64,000 bases of DNA from Fastidiosipila sp963510375 (GCA_963510375.1 CAUPES010000005.1:1-64000), one strand, 5' to 3'. Shown: positions 54,641 through 64,000, counted from the stretch's first letter. The notes: generated by a model from the sequence alone, not told the origin. Numbers and translations are program-made.

Positions 54641-55843
54641 ATGGCTAAGAAACATTTTGAAAGAACCAAGCCACACGTAAACATTGGTACTTTAGGTCAC
54701 GTTGACCACGGTAAAACAACAACAACAGCAGCTATTACTAAAGTTTTAGCACTTTTAGGTGATGCTGAATATTCATCATATGATAATATCGATAAAGCTC
54801 CAGAAGAGAGAGCGCGTGGTATTACAATTAATACTTCACACGTTGAGTATCAAACAGAAAATCGTCACTACGCACACGTTGACTGCCCAGGACACGCTGA
54901 CTATGTTAAGAACATGATCACAGGTGCAGCACAAATGGACGGTGCTATTCTAGTTGTTTCAGCAGCTGATGGTGTTATGCCACAAACACGTGAGCACATC
55001 TTGCTAGCACGTCAGGTTGGTGTTCCTAAAGTTGTAGTTTACTTGAACAAAGTAGACCAAGTTGATGACCCAGAACTATTAGACTTAGTTGAAATGGAAG
55101 TTCGTGAGCTATTAGATGAGTATGAATTTGATGGTGATGACTGCCCAGTTGTTAAAGGTTCATCATTAGCAGTTCTAGAGAGCGAAAGCACAGACCCAGA
55201 TGCTCCAGAATATGCTCCAATCAGAGAATTAATGAACGCTGTAGACGAATACATTCCTACACCAGAAAGACCAACAGACAAACCATTCTTACTACCAGTA
55301 GAAGACGTATTCACAATCTCAGGTCGTGGTACTGTTGCTACAGGTCGTATCGAACGTGGTACAATCAACGTTGGTGACCAAGCTGAAATCGTTGGTTTAG
55401 TAGAAAGCAGCCGTACAACAACAATTACAGGTCTAGAAATGTTCCGTAAATTGTTAGACTCAGCAGTTGCTGGTGATAACGTTGGTGCATTGCTACGTGG
55501 TGTTGAAAGATCAGATATCGAGCGTGGACAAGTTCTTGCTAAACCAGGAACAATTACACCTCACTCAGAATTCAAAGGACAAATCTATGTTCTAACAGAA
55601 TCAGAAGGTGGTCGTCATAAACCATTCTTCTCAGGTTACCGTCCACAATTCTTCTTCAGAACAACAGACGTTACAGGTATCATGAACCTAGAAGAGGGTG
55701 TAGACATGGTTATGCCTGGTGATAACGTTGAGATTGAAGTTGAGTTAATCAAACCAGTTGCTATGGAAAAAGGTATGCGTTTTGCTATCCGTGAAGGTGG
55801 TAGAACAGTTGGTGCTGGTACAGTTACAGAAATCGAACAATAA
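54641..55843 (+). CDS. tuf: Elongation factor Tu
   Basis: 400 residues. It delivers aminoacyl-tRNA to the ribosome. GHVDHGKTT, DCPGHADYVKNM, NKVDQVDD and the C-terminal EGGRTVGAGTVTEI are present. AAGGAGG precedes the ATG. It is the most codon-biased gene in the window together with fusA and ald. It ends the str operon. Confidence 0.98.
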   Translation: MAKKHFERTKPHVNIGTLGHVDHGKTTTTAAITKVLALLGDAEYSSYDNIDKAPEERARGITINTSHVEYQTENRHYAHVDCPGHADYVKNMITGAAQMDGAILVVSAADGVMPQTREHILLARQVGVPKVVVYLNKVDQVDDPELLDLVEMEVRELLDEYEFDGDDCPVVKGSSLAVLESESTDPDAPEYAPIRELMNAVDEYIPTPERPTDKPFLLPVEDVFTISGRGTVATGRIERGTINVGDQAEIVGLVESSRTTTITGLEMFRKLLDSAVAGDNVGALLRGVERSDIERGQVLAKPGTITPHSEFKGQIYVLTESEGGRHKPFFSGYRPQFFFRTTDVTGIMNLEEGVDMVMPGDNVEIEVELIKPVAMEKGMRFAIREGGRTVGAGTVTEIEQ

Positions 55844-55866
55844 TTTGATTTATTAGTTTAGATTAT

Positions 55867-55897
55867 AAAGCCTCGGAACTTTCCGAGGCTTTTTTAT
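55867..55897 (+). terminator. Intrinsic terminator of the str operon
   Basis: AAAGCCTCGGA at 55867-55877 pairs with TCCGAGGCTTT at 55882-55892 around an ACTT loop and is followed by TTTTATTTT. Confidence 0.95.
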
Positions 55898-55976
55898 TTT
55901 CGCTTTAACATAAAGGTATAAGGATTATTTCCAATTTTTAATGATTGCTATGTGTTAAAATTATGGTAATTGTTTA

Positions 55977-56678
55977 ATGAAAAATTCAGAGGTGAAGAAT
56001 ATTACAGAAATAGTAAAAAAAGACTCATTTATATCTTTAGAAAAAGAAGCCTGGTTTGAACAAGAGATAAAAAAATCAGTATTTATTGCACATGCTAAAC
56101 CAGTTAAATCTGTTGAAGAAGCTGAAGTTTTTATTGCAAACGAATGGGATAAATATAAAGATGCAACTCATATTGTATATGCTTGGTCTGTGGGAAAAGA
56201 ATTAGGTAACATTCAGCAAAGATTCAGTGATAATGGTGAGCCTCAAGGTACTTCTGGTCCACCCGTTTTTGATGTGTTAGACAAAAATAGCATTCATGAC
56301 GCTATAATTACTGTTACTAGATATTATGGTGGAACTTTACTAGGGACGGGAGGCTTAGTTAAAGCTTATGGATCTTCAGCTACGGGAGTAGTTAAGAATG
56401 CAGGTTTAGTGCAACTGGTTCCGGGAATAGAGCTTGTTGTTAACATGCCCTACTCTTTTAATGATAGTTTTAACTATCGCTTGGATCTTGCTTCAAATCA
56501 AGTGAACGTTTTAGATAGAGAATATACCAGCTCTGTTTTTGTAAAGTGTATTGTGGATCTGAATTTTTATGAGGAATTCATAGATATTGTTAATGAAATT
56601 TCAAGTAGGACAGCAGAGATTGATGTTGGAGATCATACTTATCAGGCTAAGCCTTTAGACTACTTGGAGGAGGAATAG
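55977..56678 (+). CDS. IMPACT/YigZ-family protein
   Basis: 233 residues. The N-terminal UPF0029 domain includes SVFIAHAKPVKS, DNGEPQGTSGPP and VTRYYGGTLLGTGGLVKAYG, the family signature. A C-terminal ferredoxin-like domain follows. Bacterial members are linked to translation and stress but have no agreed reaction. The ATG has only a weak ribosome site. It is joined to the NYN gene with no intervening bases. Confidence 0.9.
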   Translation: MKNSEVKNITEIVKKDSFISLEKEAWFEQEIKKSVFIAHAKPVKSVEEAEVFIANEWDKYKDATHIVYAWSVGKELGNIQQRFSDNGEPQGTSGPPVFDVLDKNSIHDAIITVTRYYGGTLLGTGGLVKAYGSSATGVVKNAGLVQLVPGIELVVNMPYSFNDSFNYRLDLASNQVNVLDREYTSSVFVKCIVDLNFYEEFIDIVNEISSRTAEIDVGDHTYQAKPLDYLEEE

Positions 56679-57479
56679 ATGCAAACAAATGAAGACAAAA
56701 AGTTAGCAGTTTTAATAGATGCGGATAATGTTTCGTATCATTATATTAGTGCAATGATGGATGAAATTGCTATTTACGGTATTCCAACAGTTAAGAGGAT
56801 TTATGGAGACTGGACTAGACAGAATATGAATGGCTGGAAGAGTGTTATTTTAGATTATGCTATCTCTCCAGTGCAGCAGTTTAATTATACTACTGGCAAA
56901 AATTCTACAGACTCAGCTCTAATAATTGATGCAATGGATATCTTGTATACATATGATATTGATGGTTTTTGCTTGATCAGTAGCGATAGTGATTTTACAA
57001 AATTAGCAATTCGACTAAGAGAGTCAGGTAAATTGGTATTAGGTTTTGGTGAACAAAAAACTCCTAATGCATTTATTGCAGCTTGTAACAGGTTTATTTT
57101 CTTGGAAATTTTGGAAGATAACTATGTAGAAACTGAAGAAAATAATAACACTAATGATGATCAATACAATAGCAATACCATTAAAACAAATAAAGGTCTT
57201 AAGACTTTAGATAACAAGGCAAAACGCATGATAGCTAACGTTATTGAAGCTATTGCTGATGATAGTGGTTGGGCATTCTTAGCAGATGTAGGTAATGTAA
57301 TTTCTAAGACGGAACCATCTTTTGACTCTAGAAACTATGGTTATTCTAAACTCAGTCATTTGATTGAAGATATTCCAGAGATAGAAATAGATGAGAGAAC
57401 GACCTCTAATCCTAATGTTAAACATATTTATATTAAATATAACCCTGTAAAAAGCAAGCGTAGGCGTAGTAATAAATAA
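56679..57479 (+). CDS. NYN-domain (PIN-like) protein with C-terminal OST-HTH/LOTUS domain
   Basis: 266 residues. The N-terminal NYN nuclease fold has AVLIDADNVSYHY, the acid-bearing NSTDSALIIDAMD and SSDSDFTKLAIRLRE; four acids form a probable metal site for RNA cleavage. After an Asn-rich linker (about 150-175) an OST-HTH/LOTUS domain (about 180-260) probably binds RNA. Bacterial proteins of this LabA/DUF88 kind are thought to act in RNA decay. It starts right after the IMPACT stop, with GGAGGAGG inside that gene. Confidence 0.87.
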   Translation: MQTNEDKKLAVLIDADNVSYHYISAMMDEIAIYGIPTVKRIYGDWTRQNMNGWKSVILDYAISPVQQFNYTTGKNSTDSALIIDAMDILYTYDIDGFCLISSDSDFTKLAIRLRESGKLVLGFGEQKTPNAFIAACNRFIFLEILEDNYVETEENNNTNDDQYNSNTIKTNKGLKTLDNKAKRMIANVIEAIADDSGWAFLADVGNVISKTEPSFDSRNYGYSKLSHLIEDIPEIEIDERTTSNPNVKHIYIKYNPVKSKRRRSNK

Positions 57480-57499
57480 ATTAGAAGTGAGAATATAAA

Positions 57500-58468
57500 A
57501 TGAAGAGAAATCAAGATTTGATTAATGAAACAGATTCAAGTCAGTTGGATGACATAACAAGAACAGATTTGGATCAATACCCAATAAGTAATAATAACCC
57601 AATAATAGACTGGTTTATTAGAGTTTTTAAAGGAATGGCAATAGGAATTGGTGGAATTTTACCAGGACTATCAGGTGGGGTTTTATCAGTTGTATTTGGT
57701 GTTTATAATAGTTTGATAGCTTTCTTGGCTCATCCATTTAAAAACTTCAAGAAAAATTTCAAATACTTTTTACCAATAGGAATTGGTGGAATTTTAGGTG
57801 TATTTGTTTTTTCTAAATTAGTTAGTACGGCTCTTCAAACATATGAAGCTTTTGCAATTAGCCTTTTCTTAGGTTTTGTAGCTGGTACATTACCATCACT
57901 TTGGAAAAAAGCAGGGTCACATGGCAGGAGTAAAAATAATATAATTACACTAATTTGTACAGCTATAGTCTTTATTGTTGTGATGATTACTGCTGATAAA
58001 TATCTTTCACTAGATTTACCAAGCAATTTCCTTGTTTGGATTTTCTCAGGAGTGCTAATTGGATTAGGTGTTGTTGTACCAGGGTTAAGCCCTTCTAATT
58101 TCTTGTTGTATTTCAATCTCTATGAAAAGATGACAACTGGTATAAGTAAATTAGAGTTTGGAATTATAATTCCATTATCAATTGGTTTGGCTTTATCTGT
58201 TATTTTATTAGCTAAACTAGTAGATGACATGTTTAGAAAGCACTTTGCTACAATGTATCATATTATTCTAGGTTTAGTCTTAGGATCAACTGTTGCAATT
58301 TTCTTTACACACATTGTTCCATCTGTTAATGTAGAAGCTGCTTCTAAACTAGGAATGAACTTATTTGTATATGTTTTGATAATAATTATAGCTTTTGTTT
58401 TGGGTGTTTCATCATCTTACTTTTTTAGCATTTTTGAAGAAAAAGTTGATACAAGAGAAGAGGAATAA
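57500..58468 (+). CDS. DUF368 polyprenyl-phosphate transporter (PopT-like)
   Basis: 322 residues with about eight membrane segments. The first conserved block is KGMAIGIGGILPGLSGGVLS and the repeated block GVVVPGLSPSNFL, a hallmark of DUF368. Members have been shown to return undecaprenyl phosphate to the inner leaflet for reuse in wall synthesis. AGAAGTGAG precedes the ATG. It lies 20 bases after the NYN gene and 47 before malQ. Confidence 0.88.
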   Translation: MKRNQDLINETDSSQLDDITRTDLDQYPISNNNPIIDWFIRVFKGMAIGIGGILPGLSGGVLSVVFGVYNSLIAFLAHPFKNFKKNFKYFLPIGIGGILGVFVFSKLVSTALQTYEAFAISLFLGFVAGTLPSLWKKAGSHGRSKNNIITLICTAIVFIVVMITADKYLSLDLPSNFLVWIFSGVLIGLGVVVPGLSPSNFLLYFNLYEKMTTGISKLEFGIIIPLSIGLALSVILLAKLVDDMFRKHFATMYHIILGLVLGSTVAIFFTHIVPSVNVEAASKLGMNLFVYVLIIIIAFVLGVSSSYFFSIFEEKVDTREEE

Positions 58469-58515
58469 CATATATAATATTAATTGGGGAACGCAATTAA
58501 ATTGGAGGAAAAAAG

Positions 58516-60027
58516 ATGAAGAGAAGTTCAGGAATTTTGATGCACATTACTTCCTTACCAGGTGAGTTTGGAATAGGAACTTTGGGGCAAGAGGCTTATG
58601 CTTTTGTAGATCAAATGAAAGCTGCTGGATTGAAGTATTGGCAAGTTTTGCCTTTAACACCAGTTGGTTATGGAAATTCACCATATAGTAGTACATCAGC
58701 TTTTGCTAATAATGTTTTGATGATTGATCCTCGTAAGCTTGAGGAAATGGGATTATTAACTGCAGCTGAAGTAGAAGCTGCAATTTATGACGGAGATTTT
58801 CCAGCAAGCAAAGCAGATTATGATTTCGCAGATAAGAATAGTAGAAAATTCTTAGATTTAGCATATGATAGATTAACACCTGATCAGGTAGAGAGTTTTG
58901 GGAAATTCAAAGAAGATAATGCAATTTGGTTAGATAACTATGTCTTGTATGAAGCTTTACGCTTGAGTTTTGATAAGAAAATGTGGCAAGATTGGCCTGA
59001 AAAAGCTAGAGATAGAGATCCTGAGTATTTGGATAAATTTATTAGTGAAACAAAGAACAAAGTCTTAATGGATAAACTAGCTTTTGCTCAATGGATTTTT
59101 AGATTGCAATGGGATGCACTCAAAGCATACGCAAACCAAAATGGTATTGAAATTATAGGTGATATACCAATTTTCCCTGCACTAGATAGTGCTGATGCTT
59201 GGGCAAATCCTGAGCTATTCCAACTTAATGAATTAGGACATACTATATTTAAGGCAGGAGTACCACCTGACTATTTTTCAGAAGATGGTCAGCTTTGGGG
59301 TAATCCTTTGTTCGCATGGGAGAAACATGCAGAACAAGATTATGCTTGGTGGGTTGCAAGAGTACGTAATACCATGATACTTTTCGACGTTGTTCGTATT
59401 GACCACTTCAGAGGTTTCTCAGCATATTGGGCTGTACCTGGGGAAGACGATACTGCTCGTAATGGCGAATGGGTTAAAGGTCCAGGAATGGATTTATTTG
59501 AAGTTTTACATAGAGAAATTGCAGATTTGAAAGTTATTGCAGAAGACCTAGGTGAAATTGATGAGGATTCAGCCCAATTGTTAGAAGATAGTGGTTACCC
59601 AGGTATGGAGATCTTAATGTTCTCATTAGATCCAAATAGTGAGAATTTACCAGAGAACTTCAAAAAACATAAATTAGTTTATACTGGTACCCATGATAAT
59701 GACACTGTTCTAGGCTGGTTAGATGAACTAGAAGATGAAGAAAGAGAATTTGCATTTGAGTACTGTAATATAGATCCTAATTCTGATTGGGAAACTAAAG
59801 GACCAGAGAATCCGGCTGCAAGAGGATTTATAGAAACTTGCTGGAAAACTGGATGTGATGTTGTTATAATTCCAACACAAGACTTCTTAGGTATGGGAAC
59901 TGAAAGAAGAATGAATACTCCAAGTACATTAAATGATGTAAACTGGACATTTAGAGCAACAACAGCGGAGTTAGCTGAACTGGATGTTGACTGGATTAAG
60001 AATTTAAATAAAAAATATAACCGTTAG
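58516..60027 (+). CDS. malQ: 4-alpha-glucanotransferase GH77, canonical copy
   Basis: 503 residues, cytosolic. It transfers alpha-1,4-glucan chains (amylomaltase). The catalytic residues are visible as Asp in VVRIDHFRGF, Glu in IAEDLGEI and Asp in THDNDT; the donor loop VGYGNSPYSSTSAFA is intact. TTGGAGGAAAA precedes the ATG. A second, divergent copy follows 200 bp later. Confidence 0.95.
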   Translation: MKRSSGILMHITSLPGEFGIGTLGQEAYAFVDQMKAAGLKYWQVLPLTPVGYGNSPYSSTSAFANNVLMIDPRKLEEMGLLTAAEVEAAIYDGDFPASKADYDFADKNSRKFLDLAYDRLTPDQVESFGKFKEDNAIWLDNYVLYEALRLSFDKKMWQDWPEKARDRDPEYLDKFISETKNKVLMDKLAFAQWIFRLQWDALKAYANQNGIEIIGDIPIFPALDSADAWANPELFQLNELGHTIFKAGVPPDYFSEDGQLWGNPLFAWEKHAEQDYAWWVARVRNTMILFDVVRIDHFRGFSAYWAVPGEDDTARNGEWVKGPGMDLFEVLHREIADLKVIAEDLGEIDEDSAQLLEDSGYPGMEILMFSLDPNSENLPENFKKHKLVYTGTHDNDTVLGWLDELEDEEREFAFEYCNIDPNSDWETKGPENPAARGFIETCWKTGCDVVIIPTQDFLGMGTERRMNTPSTLNDVNWTFRATTAELAELDVDWIKNLNKKYNR

Positions 60028-60086
60028 AAAATTATTTTAATTTTTGAATAACTAAATAAGACCTAAGCGGCGGAGAGAATTAAGAG

Positions 60087-60126
60087 AAATGCTTCTCAGA
60101 TTAAAATCTGAGTAGCATTTTTCTTT
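60087..60126 (+). terminator. Intrinsic terminator between the malQ copies
   Basis: AAATGCT-T-CTCAGATT at 60087-60102 pairs with AATCTGAG-T-AGCATTT at 60105-60120, with one mismatch, and is followed by TTCTTT. Confidence 0.8.
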
Positions 60127-60227
60127 AAATTTACAATCATACTTGGGAAATATAAATGTAGGTATAAGTTTTGCTTATTTTATAGTTAAAAGAGAGAAGA
60201 AATTAGAAAGTTTAAAGAGTGTAATTT

Positions 60228-61781
60228 ATGCAAAAAGATTTTGAAAGAAGTGCAGGGACTTTATTACATATAAGTTCTTTGCCAGGGCCTTTTGGGATTG
60301 GTACTTTAGGAAAATCTGCTTACGACTTTGTCGATAAACTAGCAGAAGCTGGGCTTGGCTATTGGCAGATTTTACCGCTGACTCCAATTAATGAAGCAAT
60401 TTCTCCATATAGTAGTATATCTGCTTTTGCAACAAACAATCTTTTCATTGATCCAGAATTTTTAGTAGAAATGGGATATTTAAAAGAAACCGAAATACCA
60501 GATTATTACTATAAAGATCGTGATTCAACAAAGACTGATTATAATTTTTCATTTTCGAATGCAGAAAAATATTTACGCCTTGCTTTTACACGCTTAAATG
60601 ATAGAAAAAAAACAGAATTATTAAAGTTTGTAGAAGCAGAACAAGCTTGGCTAGTAGATTATGCTCAATTTATTGTTTTACATGATTATTATGATAAAGC
60701 TTGGTACGAGTGGCCTGCCCCAGCTAAGTTTAGAGATGCAGAGTTCTTGGAAGACTTTTTCTCACAACAAAATAATCAGCAAAAAGTCTTGGAAATCTGT
60801 TTCAGACAATGGTTATTCTTTAGGCAATGGTTTAAGTTGAAAAATTATGCTAATACCAAAGGTGTTAAACTATTTGGAGATATGCCTATATATCTTTCGT
60901 ACGATAGTGTAGATCTTTGGACTAGACCAAGAGAATTCATGTTGGATGAAGAGCTTAGACCTGTTATGGTATCAGGTTTCCCGGCTTTTACTGAAAATGG
61001 CGAAGACCAAATCTGGAATAATCCTCTTTATGACTGGAAAGAGATGGCAAAAAATAAATATGAGTGGTGGATAAATAGGATTTCTCATTCTATGAGGATG
61101 CTGGATACTATGAGAATCGACCACTTCCGAGCTTTTGCTAATTTTTATGCTATTCCAAATAATTCACTTAATACAAAGACTGGAGTTTGGCTACCTGGAC
61201 CAGGTACAGATTTTTTTGCTGAAATTCAAAAACGAGTAGAAAATCTAGAAATTATTGCAGAAGATTTGGGTGGAGAGTCTGATCCATTGGTTAATGAAAT
61301 TTTGAAACACAATAATTTCCCAGGTATGATGGTAATGATTAATGAGTTTATGTGGGGAAAAGGTGCAGAGAATCTCCCATATACATATAGAGAGAACAAG
61401 TTGGCGTATACATCAACTCATGATAGTTATACGATTATTGGTTGGTTAAATGAAAAGGAAAATAAACATAATAGAGATTTTGCTCTAGACTACTGTGATG
61501 CAAAATTTAGAGATACAGAAACAGATAATGAGAAGAAACTGGCAATCGCACGTTCATTTATTAAAACTTGCTGGAACACTAAAGCAATAATTGCAATAGC
61601 ACCAGTACAAGATTTCTTAGCTTTGGATAATTCTAGAGCAATGAATAAACCTGGAACTGTAAATGACTTTAACTGGACGTTTAGGATAACTGCGAATGAG
61701 CTAGATCAAATAGACACGAAATGGATATACGGTATTAATGAGATTTACCAAAGGATTGTAAATAATGAAGTGGAAAAATGA
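60228..61781 (+). CDS. GH77 family protein, divergent second copy
   Basis: 517 residues, similar along its length to the canonical copy, with conserved RIDHFR, IAEDLG and HD acids. Three active-site neighbourhoods differ: the donor loop GYGNSPY is NEAISPY, HFRGF is HFRAF, and THDNDT is THDSYT. It may use a different donor or acceptor, or have low activity. The ATG lacks a strong ribosome site (weak AGAG). Its last 17 bases overlap recJ. Confidence 0.85.
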   Translation: MQKDFERSAGTLLHISSLPGPFGIGTLGKSAYDFVDKLAEAGLGYWQILPLTPINEAISPYSSISAFATNNLFIDPEFLVEMGYLKETEIPDYYYKDRDSTKTDYNFSFSNAEKYLRLAFTRLNDRKKTELLKFVEAEQAWLVDYAQFIVLHDYYDKAWYEWPAPAKFRDAEFLEDFFSQQNNQQKVLEICFRQWLFFRQWFKLKNYANTKGVKLFGDMPIYLSYDSVDLWTRPREFMLDEELRPVMVSGFPAFTENGEDQIWNNPLYDWKEMAKNKYEWWINRISHSMRMLDTMRIDHFRAFANFYAIPNNSLNTKTGVWLPGPGTDFFAEIQKRVENLEIIAEDLGGESDPLVNEILKHNNFPGMMVMINEFMWGKGAENLPYTYRENKLAYTSTHDSYTIIGWLNEKENKHNRDFALDYCDAKFRDTETDNEKKLAIARSFIKTCWNTKAIIAIAPVQDFLALDNSRAMNKPGTVNDFNWTFRITANELDQIDTKWIYGINEIYQRIVNNEVEK

Positions 61782-63945
61782 TATTTGGATACAAAGAAAT
61801 AATTTTGAGAAGAATAATTCTTGGACTACAAACGGCTTAGATAATTTAAATGCTGAGTCTAGTCAACTTATTCATGCTGAAAATAATGAACATATTAAAT
61901 ATGATCAAGACTTGCTGGCAAACTTAGTCCTTAATAGAGGTTTTGATAAATATGAATTGTACCTAATAGATAAAAATAATTTCCTGGATATATTACATGA
62001 TCCTTTGCTTATGCAAGGTATGGATGAAGCTGCTGAGGTGGTTTATAAAGCTTGTAAAGAACAGAAACGAATATTCATTCATGGTGACTACGATGCAGAT
62101 GGACTTACTAGTAGTTCAATTTTGTATAAGTTTTTTACTAGGCTCGGTTTGGCGAAAGATAAAATAAAAATCTTTATACCGAATAGGTTAGATGATGGAT
62201 ACGGTTTGAGTCCCAAGACTTTACCAGAAGTCTATGATTTTAATTCTGAATTGCTAATTACTGTAGACTGTGGCATTAAATCAGTAGCAGAATTTACAGA
62301 GCTAAAACAAGCTGGTATACAGTGCGTGCTTACAGATCACCATTTGCCTGCCGAAGATATACCTGAAGCTGATGCAGTTATAGATCCTCATATTTTAGGA
62401 GATAGTTATCCAATGCGAGATTTAGCCGGGGCAGGGGTTGCATATAAACTTTGCCAAGCTATTGTACAAAAGTTTAGTTTAGATAACTCACTACTTGATG
62501 ATCTTGCAGCTTTAGCAATGATAGGGACTGTAGCTGATGTTATGCCTTTGCGTGATGAAAATAGACATATAGTTAATTTAGGTCTCTTAGAAATTGCAAA
62601 TGGTAGCTTAATTGCTGTGCGAGAAATGGCAAAAGAGATGAAACTAGATCTCCAAAAACTAACTGCAGAGAATTTTGCATTTTCAATTTGTCCGAGAATT
62701 AATGCAGCTGGTAGAATGGGAAAAAATGAGGTAGCACTAGATCTATTATTATGTGAGGATTTGGCTGAGGCTAGCAATTTAATCAGAAATTTAGAATCTA
62801 TCAATAATGAAAGAAAAAATTTGCAGAATACAACCGTTAAAGAAATTGATGCTTATTTAGAACAAAACCCGGAATTGCTTAAAGAGCCAATGATACTTTT
62901 AAAGGGTGAGAATTGGCATACAGGAATATTAGGAATAATTGCAGCTCGTATCCAAGAAAATTGGCAGAAATCAGCAGTGATACTTGGTTTAGATAACAGT
63001 GAAGTTTCAGAAAATAATTCTAGAGTATTCAAAGGATCAGGAAGAAGTTATGCAGAATTTGATTTGCATAGAGTAATGTCAAAAGTAGACAAGTATATTT
63101 ATAAGTTTGGTGGACATAAGAAAGCTTGTGGACTTAGTGTAGAGGAAGATAAATGGGATGAGTTTTATAAATATACTATGCAAGCCGCAAAGGAAGAGCT
63201 AGAAGAGACTCAGAGTGTTAATGATATAGCTAATGCTAATAAATTATTATATGATCTTGAAATTAGTCCTAACGCTGTTAATTTAGTTGAAATTATGAGC
63301 TTGGATGCTTTAGAGCCTTTTGGTGAAAAGAATTCAAAGCCGGTATTTTTGCTAAATAATCTAGAAGTTGATAGCGTCAAATCCTTAGGAAACGGTAAAC
63401 ATTTGAAATTAGAATTTTTAACAAATGAGCAGTCCTTGACAGGTATTGCGTTTAATAAAGGTGAACTTGTAAATGTTATAAAATCAGGAGACGCAATCTC
63501 CTTATTAGCTAATTTAGAGATAAATAGATGGAGAGATAAGGTAGAAGTTCAGTTGCATATTATTGATTTAGCTTTTGCAGAAGAAGCTAATTATTTGATT
63601 TGGGAAAATTTAAAAGAAATTAATGATTGTGAGAAAAATATCATTGAAACAGAGGATATTGTAGCTTTTTGGAATATTTTAACTAAGTTAAATCCTGAAG
63701 GTTCAGCGTTAATCTCTTTGAAAAGAATTCAAAATTTTATCAGAGTTAATAAAGATAAATATTTGAGCCTAAACAAGTTGAAATCTATTATGGAAATATT
63801 TATAGAAATGGGATTGTTGAGAGTAGTTGCTGAATTAAGCGAGTATAGCTTTTATTTATCAATACAAAAAACAGCACAACGTGCTAAAATAAGTGAAACT
63901 AACATTGCGAAAGATCTTATAAAGAAGGGAGTATTAGTGATTTAA
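61765..63945 (+). CDS. recJ: Single-stranded-DNA exonuclease RecJ
   Basis: 726 residues. It degrades ssDNA 5' to 3' in recombination and mismatch repair. DHH motifs are in order: HGDYDADGLTSSS, TVDCGI, TDHHLP, GTVADVMPL, and the DHHA1 block FGGHKKACGLSV, followed by an OB domain. It starts inside the end of the upstream GH77 gene with AAGGATTG as ribosome site. The C-terminal 100 residues look like a winged-helix extension of the Firmicute type. Confidence 0.94.
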   Translation: MKWKNDIWIQRNNFEKNNSWTTNGLDNLNAESSQLIHAENNEHIKYDQDLLANLVLNRGFDKYELYLIDKNNFLDILHDPLLMQGMDEAAEVVYKACKEQKRIFIHGDYDADGLTSSSILYKFFTRLGLAKDKIKIFIPNRLDDGYGLSPKTLPEVYDFNSELLITVDCGIKSVAEFTELKQAGIQCVLTDHHLPAEDIPEADAVIDPHILGDSYPMRDLAGAGVAYKLCQAIVQKFSLDNSLLDDLAALAMIGTVADVMPLRDENRHIVNLGLLEIANGSLIAVREMAKEMKLDLQKLTAENFAFSICPRINAAGRMGKNEVALDLLLCEDLAEASNLIRNLESINNERKNLQNTTVKEIDAYLEQNPELLKEPMILLKGENWHTGILGIIAARIQENWQKSAVILGLDNSEVSENNSRVFKGSGRSYAEFDLHRVMSKVDKYIYKFGGHKKACGLSVEEDKWDEFYKYTMQAAKEELEETQSVNDIANANKLLYDLEISPNAVNLVEIMSLDALEPFGEKNSKPVFLLNNLEVDSVKSLGNGKHLKLEFLTNEQSLTGIAFNKGELVNVIKSGDAISLLANLEINRWRDKVEVQLHIIDLAFAEEANYLIWENLKEINDCEKNIIETEDIVAFWNILTKLNPEGSALISLKRIQNFIRVNKDKYLSLNKLKSIMEIFIEMGLLRVVAELSEYSFYLSIQKTAQRAKISETNIAKDLIKKGVLVI

Positions 63946-64000
63946 TGAGCAATAATGTTGAAAATAAAGATAAATTAAACAATACTAGTTCAGATGAAAC
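63945..64000 (+). CDS. Start of an unidentified gene (partial)
   Basis: The ATG overlaps the recJ stop by one base (TAATG). Eighteen codons, MSNNVENKDKLNNTSSDE, are seen before the window ends. This is low-complexity and not diagnostic. GAAGGGAG in recJ can serve as ribosome site. In many Bacillota recJ is followed by apt or relA, but nothing here can confirm this. Confidence 0.6.
   Translation, partial: MSNNVENKDKLNNTSSDE

Overview
The window is about 64 kb of low-GC, densely coded chromosome. Strong GGAGG ribosome-binding sites, lipobox lipoproteins, a sortase-type anchor, HprK, WhiA, FemX/MurM-like ligases and a Firmicute-type S12 point to a host-associated member of the Bacillota. I cannot fix genus or class from sequence alone. 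No phage, transposon, CRISPR array or rRNA is visible; the mobile-looking content is limited to one glycosyltransferase remnant and one minisatellite.

Left edge to 4.1 kb: the 3' end of a wall-anchored protein, a tRNA-Gln(CTG), and two tandem GH13 dextran-glucosidase paralogues on the minus strand. 4.4-10.3 kb: a ROK repressor followed by an msmEFG-like sugar ABC importer and a GH13_18 (sucrose-phosphorylase-like) enzyme. 10.4-17.3 kb: an AraC regulator divergent from a second, Lpl-type importer and a GH36 alpha-galactosidase. 17.4-19.9 kb: a GH32 sucrose(-6-P) hydrolase and fructokinase operon. Together these form an msm/raf-like locus for raffinose-family, sucrose and isomalto-oligosaccharides. 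The same spaced palindrome (NTNRTTAAC-N3-GTTAAYNAA type) occurs four times, before the GH13 gene, the ROK gene and the GH32 operon, and suggests one ROK regulon. Neither importer has an ATPase gene here.

20.0-31.3 kb: an unannotated 49-residue membrane peptide gene, a cation/proton antiporter, a formylglycine-generating enzyme with two cytosolic sulfatases, an AI-2E-family permease, a truncated GT8 gene, a MacB-type ABC fusion and a HAD phosphatase. 31.4-35.4 kb: a zinc-binding lipoprotein and a five-triad Pht-like histidine-triad lipoprotein. Both promoters carry a TTGCRAA-N3-TTYGCAA palindrome, so this looks like a small zinc-starvation regulon.

35.5-46.8 kb: alanine dehydrogenase (with an AUG-stop minimal ORF in its leader), two FemX/MurM-type peptidoglycan bridge ligases, a BrkB-family membrane protein, several poorly known proteins, and sialic-acid lyase plus an intracellular GH84 hexosaminidase. 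46.8-55.9 kb is housekeeping: hprK, murB, whiA, serS and the str operon (rpsL, rpsG, fusA, tuf). 56.0-64.0 kb: an IMPACT-family protein, a NYN/LOTUS protein, a DUF368 polyprenyl-phosphate transporter, two malQ paralogues and recJ. The two paralogue pairs (GH13 and MalQ) each contain one copy with altered active-site motifs.

I found no defence island or clear new multi-gene system. The best leads are regulatory: the ROK operator set, the zinc palindromes, nested half-sites at the AraC gene, the structured rpsL-rpsG spacer, and the start-stop leader of ald.
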